A stretch of 64,000 bases of DNA from contig JACRDC010000038.1 in NCBI GenBank assembly GCA_016218705.1, positions 1 to 64,000 of the forward strand. The letters are read 5' to 3'. This document shows, one piece after another, positions 18,231-30,494 of this stretch. A program made the translations under genes and the position numbers. Below the pieces are notes generated by a model that saw only the letters and a list, made by a program, of their open reading frames with translations, ran no database searches and had not been told where the DNA came from. Position 1 is the first letter of the stretch; the number at the start of each line of letters is the position of its first letter. Source of the DNA: Desulfarculus sp. (GTDB taxonomy: Bacteria > Desulfobacterota > Desulfarculia > Desulfarculales > Desulfarculaceae).

Positions 18231-20573
18231 ATGATGACCCCAGCCGGCCTCACATGGCCCAGGCGGATGCGGGCCTGCTGGCCCTTGGCCCTGCTGCTGC
18301 TGGCGCATTTTGCCGTCCGCTGGTCCCTGGCGGTCACTCCCGTCATGGCCCAGGCCGACTACGACGAGTCCATCACCGGCCTGATGGCCCTGCACCTGCT
18401 CCAGGGGGACTGGCAGGTATTCTTTTGGGGCCAGCCCTACATGGGCACCCTGGAGCCCACCCTGGCCGGCCTGGTCTTTTGGTTGGCCGGCCCCTCCACC
18501 AAGGCCCTGCGCTTCTACTTGGTCCTGGTCAGCAGCCTGGGCCTGCTGGCGGTCTATGGCCTGGGGCGCGAGGTCAAGGACCACCGCCTGGGGCTCTTGG
18601 CCGCCGCCTTCTGGACCCTGCCGCCGCTGTTTCTCACCTTCGACGGCCTTTACGCCACCGGCGGGCACCTGGAGTCGGTGGTGGCGGCGGCCTATTTTCT
18701 CTACGCCGCCTGCCAGTTGGCCTTCCGGCCGCCGGCGCGGCCCGGTCTGTTGGCCCTGGCGGCGGGGGTGGTGGCTGGCCTGGGCTGCTGGAGCAGCCTC
18801 TTGGTGGCCCCCCTGGTCCTGGCCGCCGGCCTGGGGCTGCTCTTGGCCCGGCCGCGGCTGCTCAAGAGCGCCGTCCCCTGGCTGCTGCTGGCCGGCTTTC
18901 TGTTGGGCTCGGCACCCTTGTGGTGGTGGAACCTCACCCACGATTTCATGACCTTCCGGGCCATCGAGCAGGGCTCGCGGGAGGTGCTGGGCAACCTGTG
19001 GTTTTTGCTGCGCGGGGTGTGGCTCAAGACCCTGCTGGGTGCCTGGTGGGATGGGCATAGCGTGGAAAACCTCATCCCCCTGCCCCTACAGGTGGCGGTG
19101 GTGCTGGCCGTGTATTTGCCGGTGCTGCTGTTGGCCCTGGGGGTGGCCGGGCGCTGGCTGTACCGTCTGGCCCGGCGGCAGGCCCCCCTGCAAGGGCCCC
19201 TGGACCTAATGGTGGCCGCGCTCCTGGCCGGCATGCTGGCCCACGCCGCCAGCGCCTATGGCCACCGGGGCTTCACCCGCTACGCCGAGTCGCTCTACGT
19301 GGCCCTGGCGGTGCTGACCGGGTATTGGCTCTACCTATTGTTCTCCTGGCGCAAGGCGGCCCTGGCCGTGGCCCTGGCCGGGCTTTTGGGCTTCAACCTG
19401 CTGACCCACCTGGCCTTCATCAAGGAGAGCCAGGGCCTGGCCGCGCGTCCCGCCGACCCCCTCATCGCCAGGCTGCATCAGTTGGGCATTGACCGCTGCT
19501 ACGCCAGCGGACGCCTGGCCTACCCCATCGCCTTCGAAAGCCGCGAGACCATCATCGCCGCCGACCATTTCGGCTGGCGCAATTATGAGTATCTACAGCA
19601 GGTGGACCAGGCCGGCAAGGTGGCCCTGGTCAGCCATGACCTTCTGGGGCCTCCCTTCCCAGGCCAGGTCAAGATGGGCCTGCGCATGCTGGGCGGTGGC
19701 GCCCAGCGGGAGAGGGTGGGCGAGTACGCCTTTTGGCACGGCTTCCAGCCGCCGCCGCCGGACAGGCCCCTCAACCGCCGGGACTGGCGCGTCAGCGGCA
19801 GCGGCGGCCAGAGCGGCCTGGAGGGCCGGCTGGGCGACCGCGATCTGGCCACGGCCTGGCCGGGGCCGGGCCAAGCCGGCGATTGGCTGCAGGTGGACCT
19901 GGGACGGGAGGTTAACCTGGCCCGCGTCTCGCTCCTGCCCCATCCTGGCGGGCGTTTAAGCCCCGGCGACGAGGTGCCCCTGCGCCTGGAGATATCCCAG
20001 GACGGCCGGCAATGGCGCAGCGTGGCCGAGGGCGTCTGCCTGGCCGGTCTGTTGTGGCGGGGGCAGCACCCCAAGCTTTGCGGCTCCCTGGCCCTGGAGG
20101 TGGCGGTGCCCGCCCAGCCCGCCCGCTATCTGCGCCTGGTCTTCACCGGCGTGAGAGACGGGCACCCCCTTTGGCCCCTGGCCGAGCTCTTCATCCACGA
20201 GGCCGCGCCGGCCCCGGGCTATCAGCCGCCGGACTCGGCCCGGCAACACCTGGAGCAGGCCCAGGCCCTGCTGGCGGCCTGGGTCCAGGAGCCCAAGGGA
20301 CCACACCCCATCTTTCCGGGGGTGCCGCCCAGCTACCGGGCCGGGCGCGTGGACTGGCCCCGGGTGGTGGGGCACCTGCGGGCGGCCAGCCTGGCGGCCC
20401 CGGAGTGGGAGGAGCCCCCGCGCCGCCTGCTGGAGGCCCTGCTGCTGGCGGGGGTGGATTACCAGGAGGCCATGAACCGCTGGCCCGCCCTGGACGAAGA
20501 GCAGCCCCCGTCTGGCCGGCAGGCGCCGGGATTGACCGCCCCTGCATGGAACGAGGTGGCCGCCCGGCCTTGA
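18231..20573 (+). CDS. Membrane GT-C glycosyltransferase-like protein with C-terminal discoidin-like domain
   Basis: 780 aa. About residues 15-420 hold roughly ten hydrophobic segments. After the first one comes AQADYDESITGL, an acidic first-loop motif as in GT39/PMT-like GT-C transferases that use polyprenyl-phosphate sugars. A soluble domain follows; about 515-665 (RDWRVSGS ... ATAWPGPGQAGDWLQVDLG ... YLRLVFTGV) resembles an F5/8 type C (discoidin) carbohydrate-binding module. The dolichol-phosphate-mannose-synthase-like gene 115 nt downstream would supply the lipid-linked sugar. ATG 18231 and ATG 18234 are equally possible starts. Confidence 0.75.
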   Translation: MMTPAGLTWPRRMRACWPLALLLLAHFAVRWSLAVTPVMAQADYDESITGLMALHLLQGDWQVFFWGQPYMGTLEPTLAGLVFWLAGPSTKALRFYLVLVSSLGLLAVYGLGREVKDHRLGLLAAAFWTLPPLFLTFDGLYATGGHLESVVAAAYFLYAACQLAFRPPARPGLLALAAGVVAGLGCWSSLLVAPLVLAAGLGLLLARPRLLKSAVPWLLLAGFLLGSAPLWWWNLTHDFMTFRAIEQGSREVLGNLWFLLRGVWLKTLLGAWWDGHSVENLIPLPLQVAVVLAVYLPVLLLALGVAGRWLYRLARRQAPLQGPLDLMVAALLAGMLAHAASAYGHRGFTRYAESLYVALAVLTGYWLYLLFSWRKAALAVALAGLLGFNLLTHLAFIKESQGLAARPADPLIARLHQLGIDRCYASGRLAYPIAFESRETIIAADHFGWRNYEYLQQVDQAGKVALVSHDLLGPPFPGQVKMGLRMLGGGAQRERVGEYAFWHGFQPPPPDRPLNRRDWRVSGSGGQSGLEGRLGDRDLATAWPGPGQAGDWLQVDLGREVNLARVSLLPHPGGRLSPGDEVPLRLEISQDGRQWRSVAEGVCLAGLLWRGQHPKLCGSLALEVAVPAQPARYLRLVFTGVRDGHPLWPLAELFIHEAAPAPGYQPPDSARQHLEQAQALLAAWVQEPKGPHPIFPGVPPSYRAGRVDWPRVVGHLRAASLAAPEWEEPPRRLLEALLLAGVDYQEAMNRWPALDEEQPPSGRQAPGLTAPAWNEVAARP

Positions 20574-20687
20574 GGCCAGTCCCTGGTCCCACGGGGTGTC
20601 CCCCTATCCTAGGTCTCTCCAGACCTTGGGGCGCGGCCTCGTGTTTCCCTAAACGCTAAAAACCTTGGCACGCCACAATAGTCGGCA

Positions 20688-21422
20688 ATGGTCTTCGCAC
20701 TAGGGGAATGCGGCGTGGAGATACTGGTCGTCATACCCACCTACAACGAGGCCGACAACCTGCCCCGGTTGGTGGCGGCCCTGGCATCCCTGGGCCTGGA
20801 CCTGGGGGTGCTGGTGGTGGACGACTCCTCGCCCGACGGTACCGGCCAGTTGGCCTTGGGCCTGCGCGAAACCTATCCCTGGGTGAACGTGCTGCAACGC
20901 CGGGGCAAGCTGGGCCTGGGCTCGGCCTACGTGGAGGGCTTCCGCTGGGCTTTGCAGCACAGCGGCGCCAGCCTGGTGGTGCAGATGGACGCCGACTTCT
21001 CCCATGACCCGGCGGCGGTGCCCAGCCTGGTAGAAGCGGCGCGCGGCGGGGCCCTGGCCGTGGGCTCGCGCTACGTGCCCGGCGGCCGGGTGAAGAACTG
21101 GGGCCTGGGCCGGCGCATGCTCAGCCGGGGGGGAAGCCTCTACGCGCGGGCCATCCTGGGCCTGCCTCTCAATGACGTCACCGGCGGCTTCAAGTGCTGG
21201 CCCCGGGCGGTGCTGGCCTCCCTGAACCTGAGCCGGCTGGTGAGCGGCGGCTACGCCTTTCAGGTGGAGATGAACTACCGCGCCCACCGGGGCGGGCACC
21301 AGTTGGTGGAGGTGCCCATCTGTTTCGAGGACCGCCGCGTGGGGCAGTCCAAGATGACGCTGGGCATCGGCCTGGAGGCCCTGGTGGTGGTCTGGCGCTT
21401 GTGGCTGCAAAGGGGCATCTGA
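20688..21422 (+). CDS. Polyprenyl-phosphate mannosyl/glucosyltransferase (DPM1-like GT2)
   Basis: 244 aa. VVIPTYNEADNLPRLV, VVDDSSPDGTG, QMDADFSHDP and the C-terminal GGFKCWPR...VGQSKM are the signatures of dolichyl-phosphate mannose synthase-like family 2 glycosyltransferases. It lacks C-terminal membrane helices, as in the soluble DPM1 type. It would charge polyprenyl phosphate with a hexose for the GT-C protein encoded just upstream. GTG at 20715 (VEILVVIPTYNE) is an alternative start closer to the conserved domain. Confidence 0.87.
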   Translation: MVFALGECGVEILVVIPTYNEADNLPRLVAALASLGLDLGVLVVDDSSPDGTGQLALGLRETYPWVNVLQRRGKLGLGSAYVEGFRWALQHSGASLVVQMDADFSHDPAAVPSLVEAARGGALAVGSRYVPGGRVKNWGLGRRMLSRGGSLYARAILGLPLNDVTGGFKCWPRAVLASLNLSRLVSGGYAFQVEMNYRAHRGGHQLVEVPICFEDRRVGQSKMTLGIGLEALVVVWRLWLQRGI

Positions 21423-21610
21423 GTCCCTATCGGTGGAGTTGAGCACCACGCGCGTGCCTCGTCGCCCTCCAGAGCCCCTTGTAATGACTTCATAGCCTAT
21501 CAGCTTCTTGGTTTTCGTCGGGGCGGGGTTTATCCCCACCCGTTTTTTCACCGGATCAACCCCTCAACGGGGGCCGCCGGCCTTGGTCAGGGCGACAACG
21601 CCACCCGACC

Positions 21611-21694
21611 CGTTTACGCCCGCCGCGGCTCGCGGCCCCGTTTATGCCCGCCGCGGCTCGCGGCCCCGTTTATGCCCGCCGCGGCTCGCGGCCT
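21611..21694. repeat. Three tandem copies of a 28-bp repeat
   Basis: The unit CGTTTATGCCCGCCGCGGCT plus CGCGGCCC is repeated three times head to tail (starts 21611, 21639, 21667), with only a C/T change in the first. The third unit runs into the stop codon of the exporter permease gene. There are no spacers, so it is not a CRISPR. The CCGCGG core makes each unit weakly palindromic. Confidence 0.8.
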
Positions 21695-22922
21695 ATTCGT
21701 AGCGCAGGGCGTCTATGGGGTTGAGGCGGGCGGCGGTGCGGGCGGGGTAGAAGCCGAAGAACACGCCCACGCCGGCGGAGAAGAGGAAGGCCGCCAGGAT
21801 GGCCTGGGGCGAGATGAGGGTGGGCCAATCGAGGAGCTTGGAGATGGTGAAGGCCCCGGCCATGCCCAGGACCATGCCGATGACCCCGCCGAAGAGGGTG
21901 AGCAGCACGGCCTCGGTGAGGAACTGCAAGAGGATGTTGCGCTGCTTGGCGCCGATGGCCATGCGGATGCCGATCTCGCGGGTGCGCTCGGTGACCGAGA
22001 CCAGCATGATGTTCATGATGCCGATGCCGCCCACCACCAGGGAGATGGAGGCCACGGCGCCCAACAAGAGCGACATCACCTGGGCCGACTGCTGGGACAC
22101 GGCCAGAATCTCGGTGAGGTTGCGCAGGATGTAGTCGCGCTCCTTGTTGGGGCCCACGCGGTGGCGCTGGTCCAACAGGGCGGTCACCTCCTCCTCGGCC
22201 TGGGCCAGCACCTCCTCGCTTTTGGCCTGGATGAGCATGGCGCCCACGGTGTTGGGAAAGGGGTTGCCCAGTATCTTGCGCTGGGCGGTGGTGATGGGCA
22301 TCATGATGAGGTCGTCCTGGTCGTCGCCCCGGGGCGACTGGCCCTTGCTCTCCAACACCCCCACCACGGTGAAGGGCACCTTCTTGATGCGCACGATCTT
22401 GCCCACCGGGTCCTCGGCGCCGAAGAGGTTCTCGGCCACGCTGGCCCCCAAGAGGCAGTTCTTCAGCGCGCTCTCCACGTCGGTGGCGGTCATCTCGCGG
22501 CCGGCGGCGATCTTCCACTCGCGCACCTGAAGCATCTCTGGTGTGCAGCCCTGTATCTGCGTCCACCAGTTCATGTTGCCGTAGACCACCTGGGCGCTGC
22601 CGCGCACCGTGGGCGCCACCCTCTCCACCGAGGGGCATTCGGTCTGGATGGCTTTCACGTCGTCGTAGGTGATGGTGGGCACGGTGCCGGCGCCGGAGCG
22701 CAGGCCGCCGGCGGTGGCCGAGCCGGGCACCACCAAGAGCAGGTTGCTGCCCATGGAGGCGATCTGGTCGGCGATGACCTTGCTGGCCCCGGCGCCGATG
22801 GCGATCATGACGATCACCGCCCCGATGCCGATGATGATGCCCAGCATGGTCAAAAAGGAGCGCATCTTGTTGACGGCCAGGGCGCGCAGGGCGATCTTGA
22901 GCGCCAGGAACAGTTCCATCAC
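21693..22922 (-). CDS. MacB-type ABC transporter permease (FtsX-like)
   Basis: 409 aa. An N-terminal helix (about 20-45), a large periplasmic MacB-type domain (about 50-285) and three C-terminal helices with the FtsX domain, including EIGIRMAIGAKQRNILLQFL. It is the membrane part of a tripartite exporter for macrolide-, peptide- or lipid-type substrates. It overlaps the ATPase gene by 4 nt and follows it in the operon. In classical MacB the ATPase and permease are fused; here they are split. Confidence 0.92.
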   Translation of the reverse strand: MMELFLALKIALRALAVNKMRSFLTMLGIIIGIGAVIVMIAIGAGASKVIADQIASMGSNLLLVVPGSATAGGLRSGAGTVPTITYDDVKAIQTECPSVERVAPTVRGSAQVVYGNMNWWTQIQGCTPEMLQVREWKIAAGREMTATDVESALKNCLLGASVAENLFGAEDPVGKIVRIKKVPFTVVGVLESKGQSPRGDDQDDLIMMPITTAQRKILGNPFPNTVGAMLIQAKSEEVLAQAEEEVTALLDQRHRVGPNKERDYILRNLTEILAVSQQSAQVMSLLLGAVASISLVVGGIGIMNIMLVSVTERTREIGIRMAIGAKQRNILLQFLTEAVLLTLFGGVIGMVLGMAGAFTISKLLDWPTLISPQAILAAFLFSAGVGVFFGFYPARTAARLNPIDALRYE

Positions 22923-23635
22923 TGGCCCCCCGGCCCGGCCCAGCCGCCATCCTGGCGGCGGCGGTCGGAGATGATCTGGCCGTCCTTGAAGGTGAGCACC
23001 CGGCGGGCGTGGGCGGCCACGTCGGCCTCGTGGGTGACCATGATGATGGTTATGCCCTGGGCGTGCAGCTTCTCGAAGACCTCCATGATCTCCTCGCTGG
23101 TCTTGGAGTCCAGGTTGCCGGTGGGCTCGTCGGCCAGGATGAGGGTGGGGTCGCCGGCCAGGGCGCGGGCGATGGCCACCCGTTGCTGTTGGCCGCCGGA
23201 GAGCTGGTTGCTGTAGTGCTCGGCCCGCCGGGCCAGGCCCACCATCTCCAGGGCGGCCAGGGCCTTCTGGTGGCGCTCCCTGGTGGGCACGCCGGCGTAG
23301 ATCAGGGGCAGCTCCACGTTCTCGCGGGCCGTGGTGCGGGTGAGCAGGTTGAAGCCCTGAAAGACGAAGCCCAGCTTCTTGTTGCGCACCTCGGCCAGTT
23401 GGTTCTTGGACAGGCGCTCCACGTTGACCCCCTCCAGGGCGTAGGAGCCGGTGGTGGGGGTGTCCAGGCAGCCCAGGATGTGCATGCAGGTGCTCTTGCC
23501 GCTGCCCGAGGAGCCCATGATGGCCACGAAGTCGCCGGCCTCCACCTCCATGGTGATGCCCCTGAGGGCCTCCACCAGCTCCTGGCCCATGCGGTAGGAC
23601 TTGGTGATGTCGCGCAAGCTGACCACGCAGGCCAT
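22919..23635 (-). CDS. MacB/LolD-type ABC transporter ATP-binding protein
   Basis: 238 aa. Walker A GSSGSGKST near residue 39, the Q-loop in VFQGFNLL, signature LSGGQQQRVAIARAL and Walker B LILADEPTGNLD are all intact, and the LolD/MacB subfamily markers (DTPTTGSY, NLDSKT) are present. It begins at the base after the membrane-fusion gene stop (TAA-ATG) and overlaps the permease gene by 4 nt, so the three genes form one translationally coupled unit. Confidence 0.94.
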   Translation of the reverse strand: MACVVSLRDITKSYRMGQELVEALRGITMEVEAGDFVAIMGSSGSGKSTCMHILGCLDTPTTGSYALEGVNVERLSKNQLAEVRNKKLGFVFQGFNLLTRTTARENVELPLIYAGVPTRERHQKALAALEMVGLARRAEHYSNQLSGGQQQRVAIARALAGDPTLILADEPTGNLDSKTSEEIMEVFEKLHAQGITIIMVTHEADVAAHARRVLTFKDGQIISDRRRQDGGWAGPGGQ

Positions 23636-24844
23636 TTAGAACCTCGGCCCCCGCCCGGCGCCCGTGGCCGCCGCCGGCTTCTTGCCGCCCGCCTGCTCGA
23701 TTATCACCTCGTCGCCTTCCCTGAGATCGCCCTCGGTAAGCTCCACGGCGTTGCCGTCGCCTATGCCGGTCTTGACGGCCACCGGCGTGGGCTGGCCGTC
23801 GGCGCCCAGCACGTAGACCCGCCGGGCCACCGGGGACTTGGCCTTGGCCGGGGGCTGGCCGGAGGCGGCGGCGGGGGCGCCACCGGGCGTCTTGGGCTTG
23901 AAGCGCAGGGCGGCGGTGGGCAGCCTGAGCACCCCGTGGCGGTGGTCCACCTCCAGGGTGACGTTGGCGGTCATGCCCGGCTTGAGCTTCAGCTCGCGGT
24001 TGTCCACTCCGATCACCACCACGTAGGTCACCACGTTCTGGCTGACCACCGGGGCGCCGCGCACCTGGGTGACCTGTCCCTCGAAGCGAATCTCGGGGTA
24101 GGAGTCCACGGTGAAGTAGGCCGTCTGCCCCTCCTTGACCCGGCTGATGTCGGCCTCGTCCACGCTGGTGTCTATCTCCATGCGCGTGAGGTCCTGGGCG
24201 ATGTTGAACAGGGTGGGGGTCTGGAAGGAGGCGGCCACGGTCTGGCCCACGTCCACGTTGCGCGAGACCACGGTGCCGTCCACGGGAGAGCGGATGGTGG
24301 AGTAGGCCAGGTTGGTGCGGGCTTGGTTCAGGGCGCCGCTGGTCTGGACCACGGCGGCCTCGGCGGCCAGCAGGGCGGCCAGGGCGGAGTCATGGGCGGT
24401 CTGGGCGGTGTCCAGCTCGGCCCGGGCGATGAAGTCGCCGGCGATCAGCTCGCGGTTGCGCCCCAGGGTGCGCCGGGTGTCGGCCACCGTGACCTTGGCC
24501 TTCTGCACGCCCGCCAGGGCCGCCTGGTAGTTGCCCAAAGCCTGCTCCACCTGGGCCTCGAAGATGGCGGGGTCAATCTGGGCGATGGGTTGGCCCTGCT
24601 TGACCGGCGAGTTGTAGTCCACGTAGATCTTGCGGATGGTGCCCGAGACCTGGGTGCCCACCTGCACGTTGACCACCGCCGCCAGGTTGCCGGTGGCCGA
24701 GACCGTGGAGATGATGTCGCCCCGTTGCACCTTGGCGGTCTTGTAGACCGGCGCCTCGGGCCGGCCGAAGAGCAGGTACAGGCCGCCGCCGGCCAGGGCC
24801 AGGAGCAGCAGGCCGCCCAGGGCCAGGATGATCTTTTTATTCAT
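23636..24844 (-). CDS. MacA-like periplasmic adaptor (membrane-fusion) protein
   Basis: 402 aa. One N-terminal membrane anchor (about 4-24, IILALGGLLLLALAGGGLYLL), then a barrel-sandwich lipoyl half, a long alpha-helical hairpin (about 95-195), the second lipoyl half (TIRSPVDGTVVSRNVDVGQT) and beta-barrel domains. This is the HlyD/MacA architecture. It is the first gene of the three-gene exporter operon. No TolC-like outer-membrane gene is in the window. Confidence 0.92.
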   Translation of the reverse strand: MNKKIILALGGLLLLALAGGGLYLLFGRPEAPVYKTAKVQRGDIISTVSATGNLAAVVNVQVGTQVSGTIRKIYVDYNSPVKQGQPIAQIDPAIFEAQVEQALGNYQAALAGVQKAKVTVADTRRTLGRNRELIAGDFIARAELDTAQTAHDSALAALLAAEAAVVQTSGALNQARTNLAYSTIRSPVDGTVVSRNVDVGQTVAASFQTPTLFNIAQDLTRMEIDTSVDEADISRVKEGQTAYFTVDSYPEIRFEGQVTQVRGAPVVSQNVVTYVVVIGVDNRELKLKPGMTANVTLEVDHRHGVLRLPTAALRFKPKTPGGAPAAASGQPPAKAKSPVARRVYVLGADGQPTPVAVKTGIGDGNAVELTEGDLREGDEVIIEQAGGKKPAAATGAGRGPRF

Positions 24845-24946
24845 CGCCTACCTCGGACTTCACGGACCGGCCGCAGGGTGATGGTTATCTCGGATTATCG
24901 CAGCAGGAGCCGTGCCAAGACTCCCGGGGAGTATAACGCCACAACC

Positions 24947-25056
24947 CATAATTTTTACACGTTTTTATGCGCCCGGTCCCCGGCGTGGCCACCGGGAGTT
25001 GGCCAGGGACGCATAAAAATTATGCGTCTGGCCGGAGCAATGCGAAATTTTTATGC
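24947..25056. promoter_or_regulatory. Repeated AT-rich motif cluster upstream of the exporter operon
   Basis: The motif ATAAAAATTATGC or its inverse occurs several times: CATAATTTTTA near 24947, TTTTTATGCG at 24962-24971, the near-palindrome GCATAAAAATTATGC at 25011-25025 and GCGAAATTTTTATGC at 25042-25056. TTTTTATGCG and CGCATAAAAA form an inverted pair 38 bp apart. They lie about 100-210 bp upstream of the adaptor gene start and before the end of the convergent-side peptidase gene. They could be operators; the factor is unknown. Confidence 0.35.
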
Positions 25057-25099
25057 ACCAGGACCGCTCCCCAGGCGCGCGCCCAGCCTCGCCCAGGAG

Positions 25100-25124
25100 C
25101 CTGTCGAGGGATTACTTCGACAGG
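25100..25124 (-). terminator. Hairpin after the P1 peptidase gene
   Basis: CCTGTCGA and TCGACAGG form an 8-bp perfect stem just past the stop codon of the minus-strand peptidase gene. No strong T run follows, so termination efficiency is uncertain. Confidence 0.45.
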
Positions 25125-25127
25125 ACA

Positions 25128-26129
25128 CTAGCGGTCGGCCAGGTCCTTGAGGGCGCTAAAGCCGGCCAGGCCCTTGGCGGCCAGCACGCCGCGCATGATG
25201 GCGCGGGTAAAGCAGTCGGCCGCGGCCCGGCCCAGCTCGTTGAGGGCCGGGGCCTGGGCGCCCACGAAGAAGCCCGGGGCCTGGGGCAGGGGCCTCTTGC
25301 CCGTGGCCAGGCAGAAGATGGTGTCGCCGTCGAACATGGTGTGGGCCGGCCGGATGGCCCGGGCCAGGCCGTCGTGGGCCATCTGGGCCAGCTTCTGGGC
25401 CTGGGCCTTGGTCAGGATGGCGTCGGTGGCCACCACCCCGATGGTGGTGTGACGGGCGGTCTGCCCCTGGCCCGGGCCGGGCAGCCGCACCGCCCGCCGG
25501 CCCAACTCGCCCAGTTCGCTGTCCATTTCCAGGCGCGTCTCCCAGAAGAGCCCGCTGGCCGGGTCCAGCACCGAGCCCAGGCAGTTGACCACCACCGTGG
25601 CCGCCACGGTCAGCCCCAGGTCCAAGACCTCGCTGGCGCTGCCCAGCCCGCCCTTGAGGCCCCCGGCCACGGCGCTTATACCGGCGCCGGCGTTGCCCAG
25701 GGCCACGGGTCCGGCCTGGGCCGCCTGGCAGGCCTTGGCGCCCCAGGCGGGGCCGATGGGCGGCACGAAATCCCGGCCCCGGCCCAGGTCGTAGAAGGCC
25801 GCCGCCGGCACGATGGGCGCCACCTGTCCCTGATCCAGGGGAAAGCCCCAGCCTTGAGCCGCCAGCCAGCGCACCACGCCGTCGGCCGCGGCCAGGCCGT
25901 AGACCGAGCCCCCGCTCAGGCAGACGGCCTGCACCTTCTCCACCAGGTTGAGGGGGGCCAGGAGGTCGGTCTCGCGGGTGGCCGGGGCCGAGCCCCGCAC
26001 ATCCACCCCAGCCACGGCCCCTTCGGGGCACAGCACCACGCTGACCCCGCAGGTGTGCTTGGGCGAGGCGTGGTGCCCCACCAATATCCCTTCCACGTCG
26101 GTCAGCGCGTTGTAGCGTCCGCTGGGCAT
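25128..26129 (-). CDS. P1 (S58/DmpA) family self-processing peptidase
   Basis: 333 aa. This N-terminal nucleophile family cleaves itself in the GxGSxS region to expose a Ser; here KGGLGSASEV near residue 180 provides it. Other family blocks are NALTDVEGILVGH at the start, GSVYGLAAADGV, and HTTIGVVATDAIL. Members act as D- or L-aminopeptidases or beta-peptidyl aminopeptidases; the substrate is not readable. The open frame extends 12 codons upstream, but the ATG at 26129 has AAGGAGGT correctly placed. It stands alone. Confidence 0.88.
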   Translation of the reverse strand: MPSGRYNALTDVEGILVGHHASPKHTCGVSVVLCPEGAVAGVDVRGSAPATRETDLLAPLNLVEKVQAVCLSGGSVYGLAAADGVVRWLAAQGWGFPLDQGQVAPIVPAAAFYDLGRGRDFVPPIGPAWGAKACQAAQAGPVALGNAGAGISAVAGGLKGGLGSASEVLDLGLTVAATVVVNCLGSVLDPASGLFWETRLEMDSELGELGRRAVRLPGPGQGQTARHTTIGVVATDAILTKAQAQKLAQMAHDGLARAIRPAHTMFDGDTIFCLATGKRPLPQAPGFFVGAQAPALNELGRAAADCFTRAIMRGVLAAKGLAGFSALKDLADR

Positions 26130-26182
26130 GATTGGCAACCTCCTTGAGCTGGGCGGGCGGTCCACCAGTCCAGCCTAGCATA

Positions 26183-26402
26183 ATTCGAGGGTGCCGCACG
26201 GGGCGTCCTGCCCCGTGCAGCATCGGCTTGAAAAAAACGCGGATTTGCCAAGCCTCCAAAATTGCTAGTCTAAATGAGGCCCGCAATTTGGCGGGCCGTC
26301 CATGGCCCGCATTGGCCGCTGTGCTGTCCAGCGTGTGTTTCACGGGCTACCAACTCTTTTCTCGGCGATATTTGTGTTTCACCGTGCAGCGGCCTCAATT
26401 CA
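26183..26402. repeat. Palindromic hairpin-array repeat, family B, copy 2
   Basis: Close copy of 11256-11476. The first hairpin (GCACGGGGC/GCCCCGTGC) and the GCGGGCC/GGCCCGC hairpin are intact. The second (CTTGaAAAAA... TTTGCCAAG) and the third are decayed by substitutions. It lies between the peptidase gene and the hybrid kinase gene, again upstream of a large sensor. Confidence 0.75.
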
Positions 26403-26546
26403 TGGCCAACCCCCCGGCTGGCCAATGGCGGGATGAAACGGCGGGGGGCCGGATGGCCCGGGCGCCCGGTCTTTATACCGCATGAAAGTGCTTGTATCGG
26501 TCTGGATTGTCGGGGATCATAGTGGGGAATTGACCATACCCATGCA

Positions 26547-29729
<3,183 letters not shown>

Positions 29730-29964
29730 CCCGGGGCGTCACAAGTCCGGCCCCAGCCCCCGTGCCAGCCCCGCCGCCAGTCTTCTCTGGAAAAGCCGCG
29801 CCCGCCGGTGGAAGATGCGAAGCGGTCGCCTTGGCCGGCGGACAGCCACCGCCAGGGGCGGCAGGCGTGGGCATCTCGTATGGGGCGGGCATGGGTTGGC
29901 TGACAAGGATTGGCCCCGGGCAGGCGGCCCCGGTGGCCGGGGCGGCCCTGGGCACGCCCCACGC

Positions 29965-30462
29965 ATGGCTGGACCCGGCGGGCTGGTGGGCCAATTTTTG
30001 GGCCGAGTCGGCGTCCCAGTACGCCGCCGGCGCGGATGTAGGCCCCCAGGAGGGGCTGAAGTACCTGGTCAGGGCCTTGGTGCACTGCTTCTCCTGGCCC
30101 TGGCGCTGGGCCAGGCCCTGCTCGTGGGCCACCTGGGCCTGGCCGCCGCCGGCGACTCCTGGGTAGCCCGCCAGCCTGACACCCGCCAATGCGCCCGCCA
30201 GTGGCTGGAGCGCTTCTTGCCGCCGGGGGCCGGCCTGTTGGCCGACCTGCCCGCCGGCGCCGGCCCCGTGGTGGAGGCGGCCCTGGAGGTGCCCGCGGGT
30301 CCGCTACGGCTGGAAGTGGTTTTGGAGGCAGGGGAGGGCGGCTGGCCGGTGGTGGAGCAAGTAAGTATCACCCCCGACCTGGCCGCCGAGTTTAGTTGTC
30401 GCTGGAGCCTGCTTAAGGAGAGGCTGCCGATCTTGGCCGGCCTGGAACCGGGAGACAGCTAG
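29965..30462 (+). CDS. Hypothetical protein with one hydrophobic segment
   Basis: 165 aa if it begins at ATG 29965; the same frame is open much further upstream into the kinase gene, so the start is a guess and lacks a good ribosome-binding site. Residues about 38-58 (ALLLLALALGQALLVGHLGL) look like a signal peptide or a single anchor. The following 105 residues are mildly amphipathic with a beta-rich C-terminus. A competing frame begins at ATG 29890 (MGWLTRIG) and ends near 30166, so a frameshift between the two is conceivable. No family is recognised. Confidence 0.4.
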   Translation: MAGPGGLVGQFLGRVGVPVRRRRGCRPPGGAEVPGQGLGALLLLALALGQALLVGHLGLAAAGDSWVARQPDTRQCARQWLERFLPPGAGLLADLPAGAGPVVEAALEVPAGPLRLEVVLEAGEGGWPVVEQVSITPDLAAEFSCRWSLLKERLPILAGLEPGDS

Positions 30463-30494
30463 CCAGGCGGCCCGTGCCGCCAGGCCTGGCTGGC

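Noticed and set aside
21611-21694. CRISPR array
   Set aside because: The three 28-bp units are directly adjacent with no spacers, and no cas genes are present.
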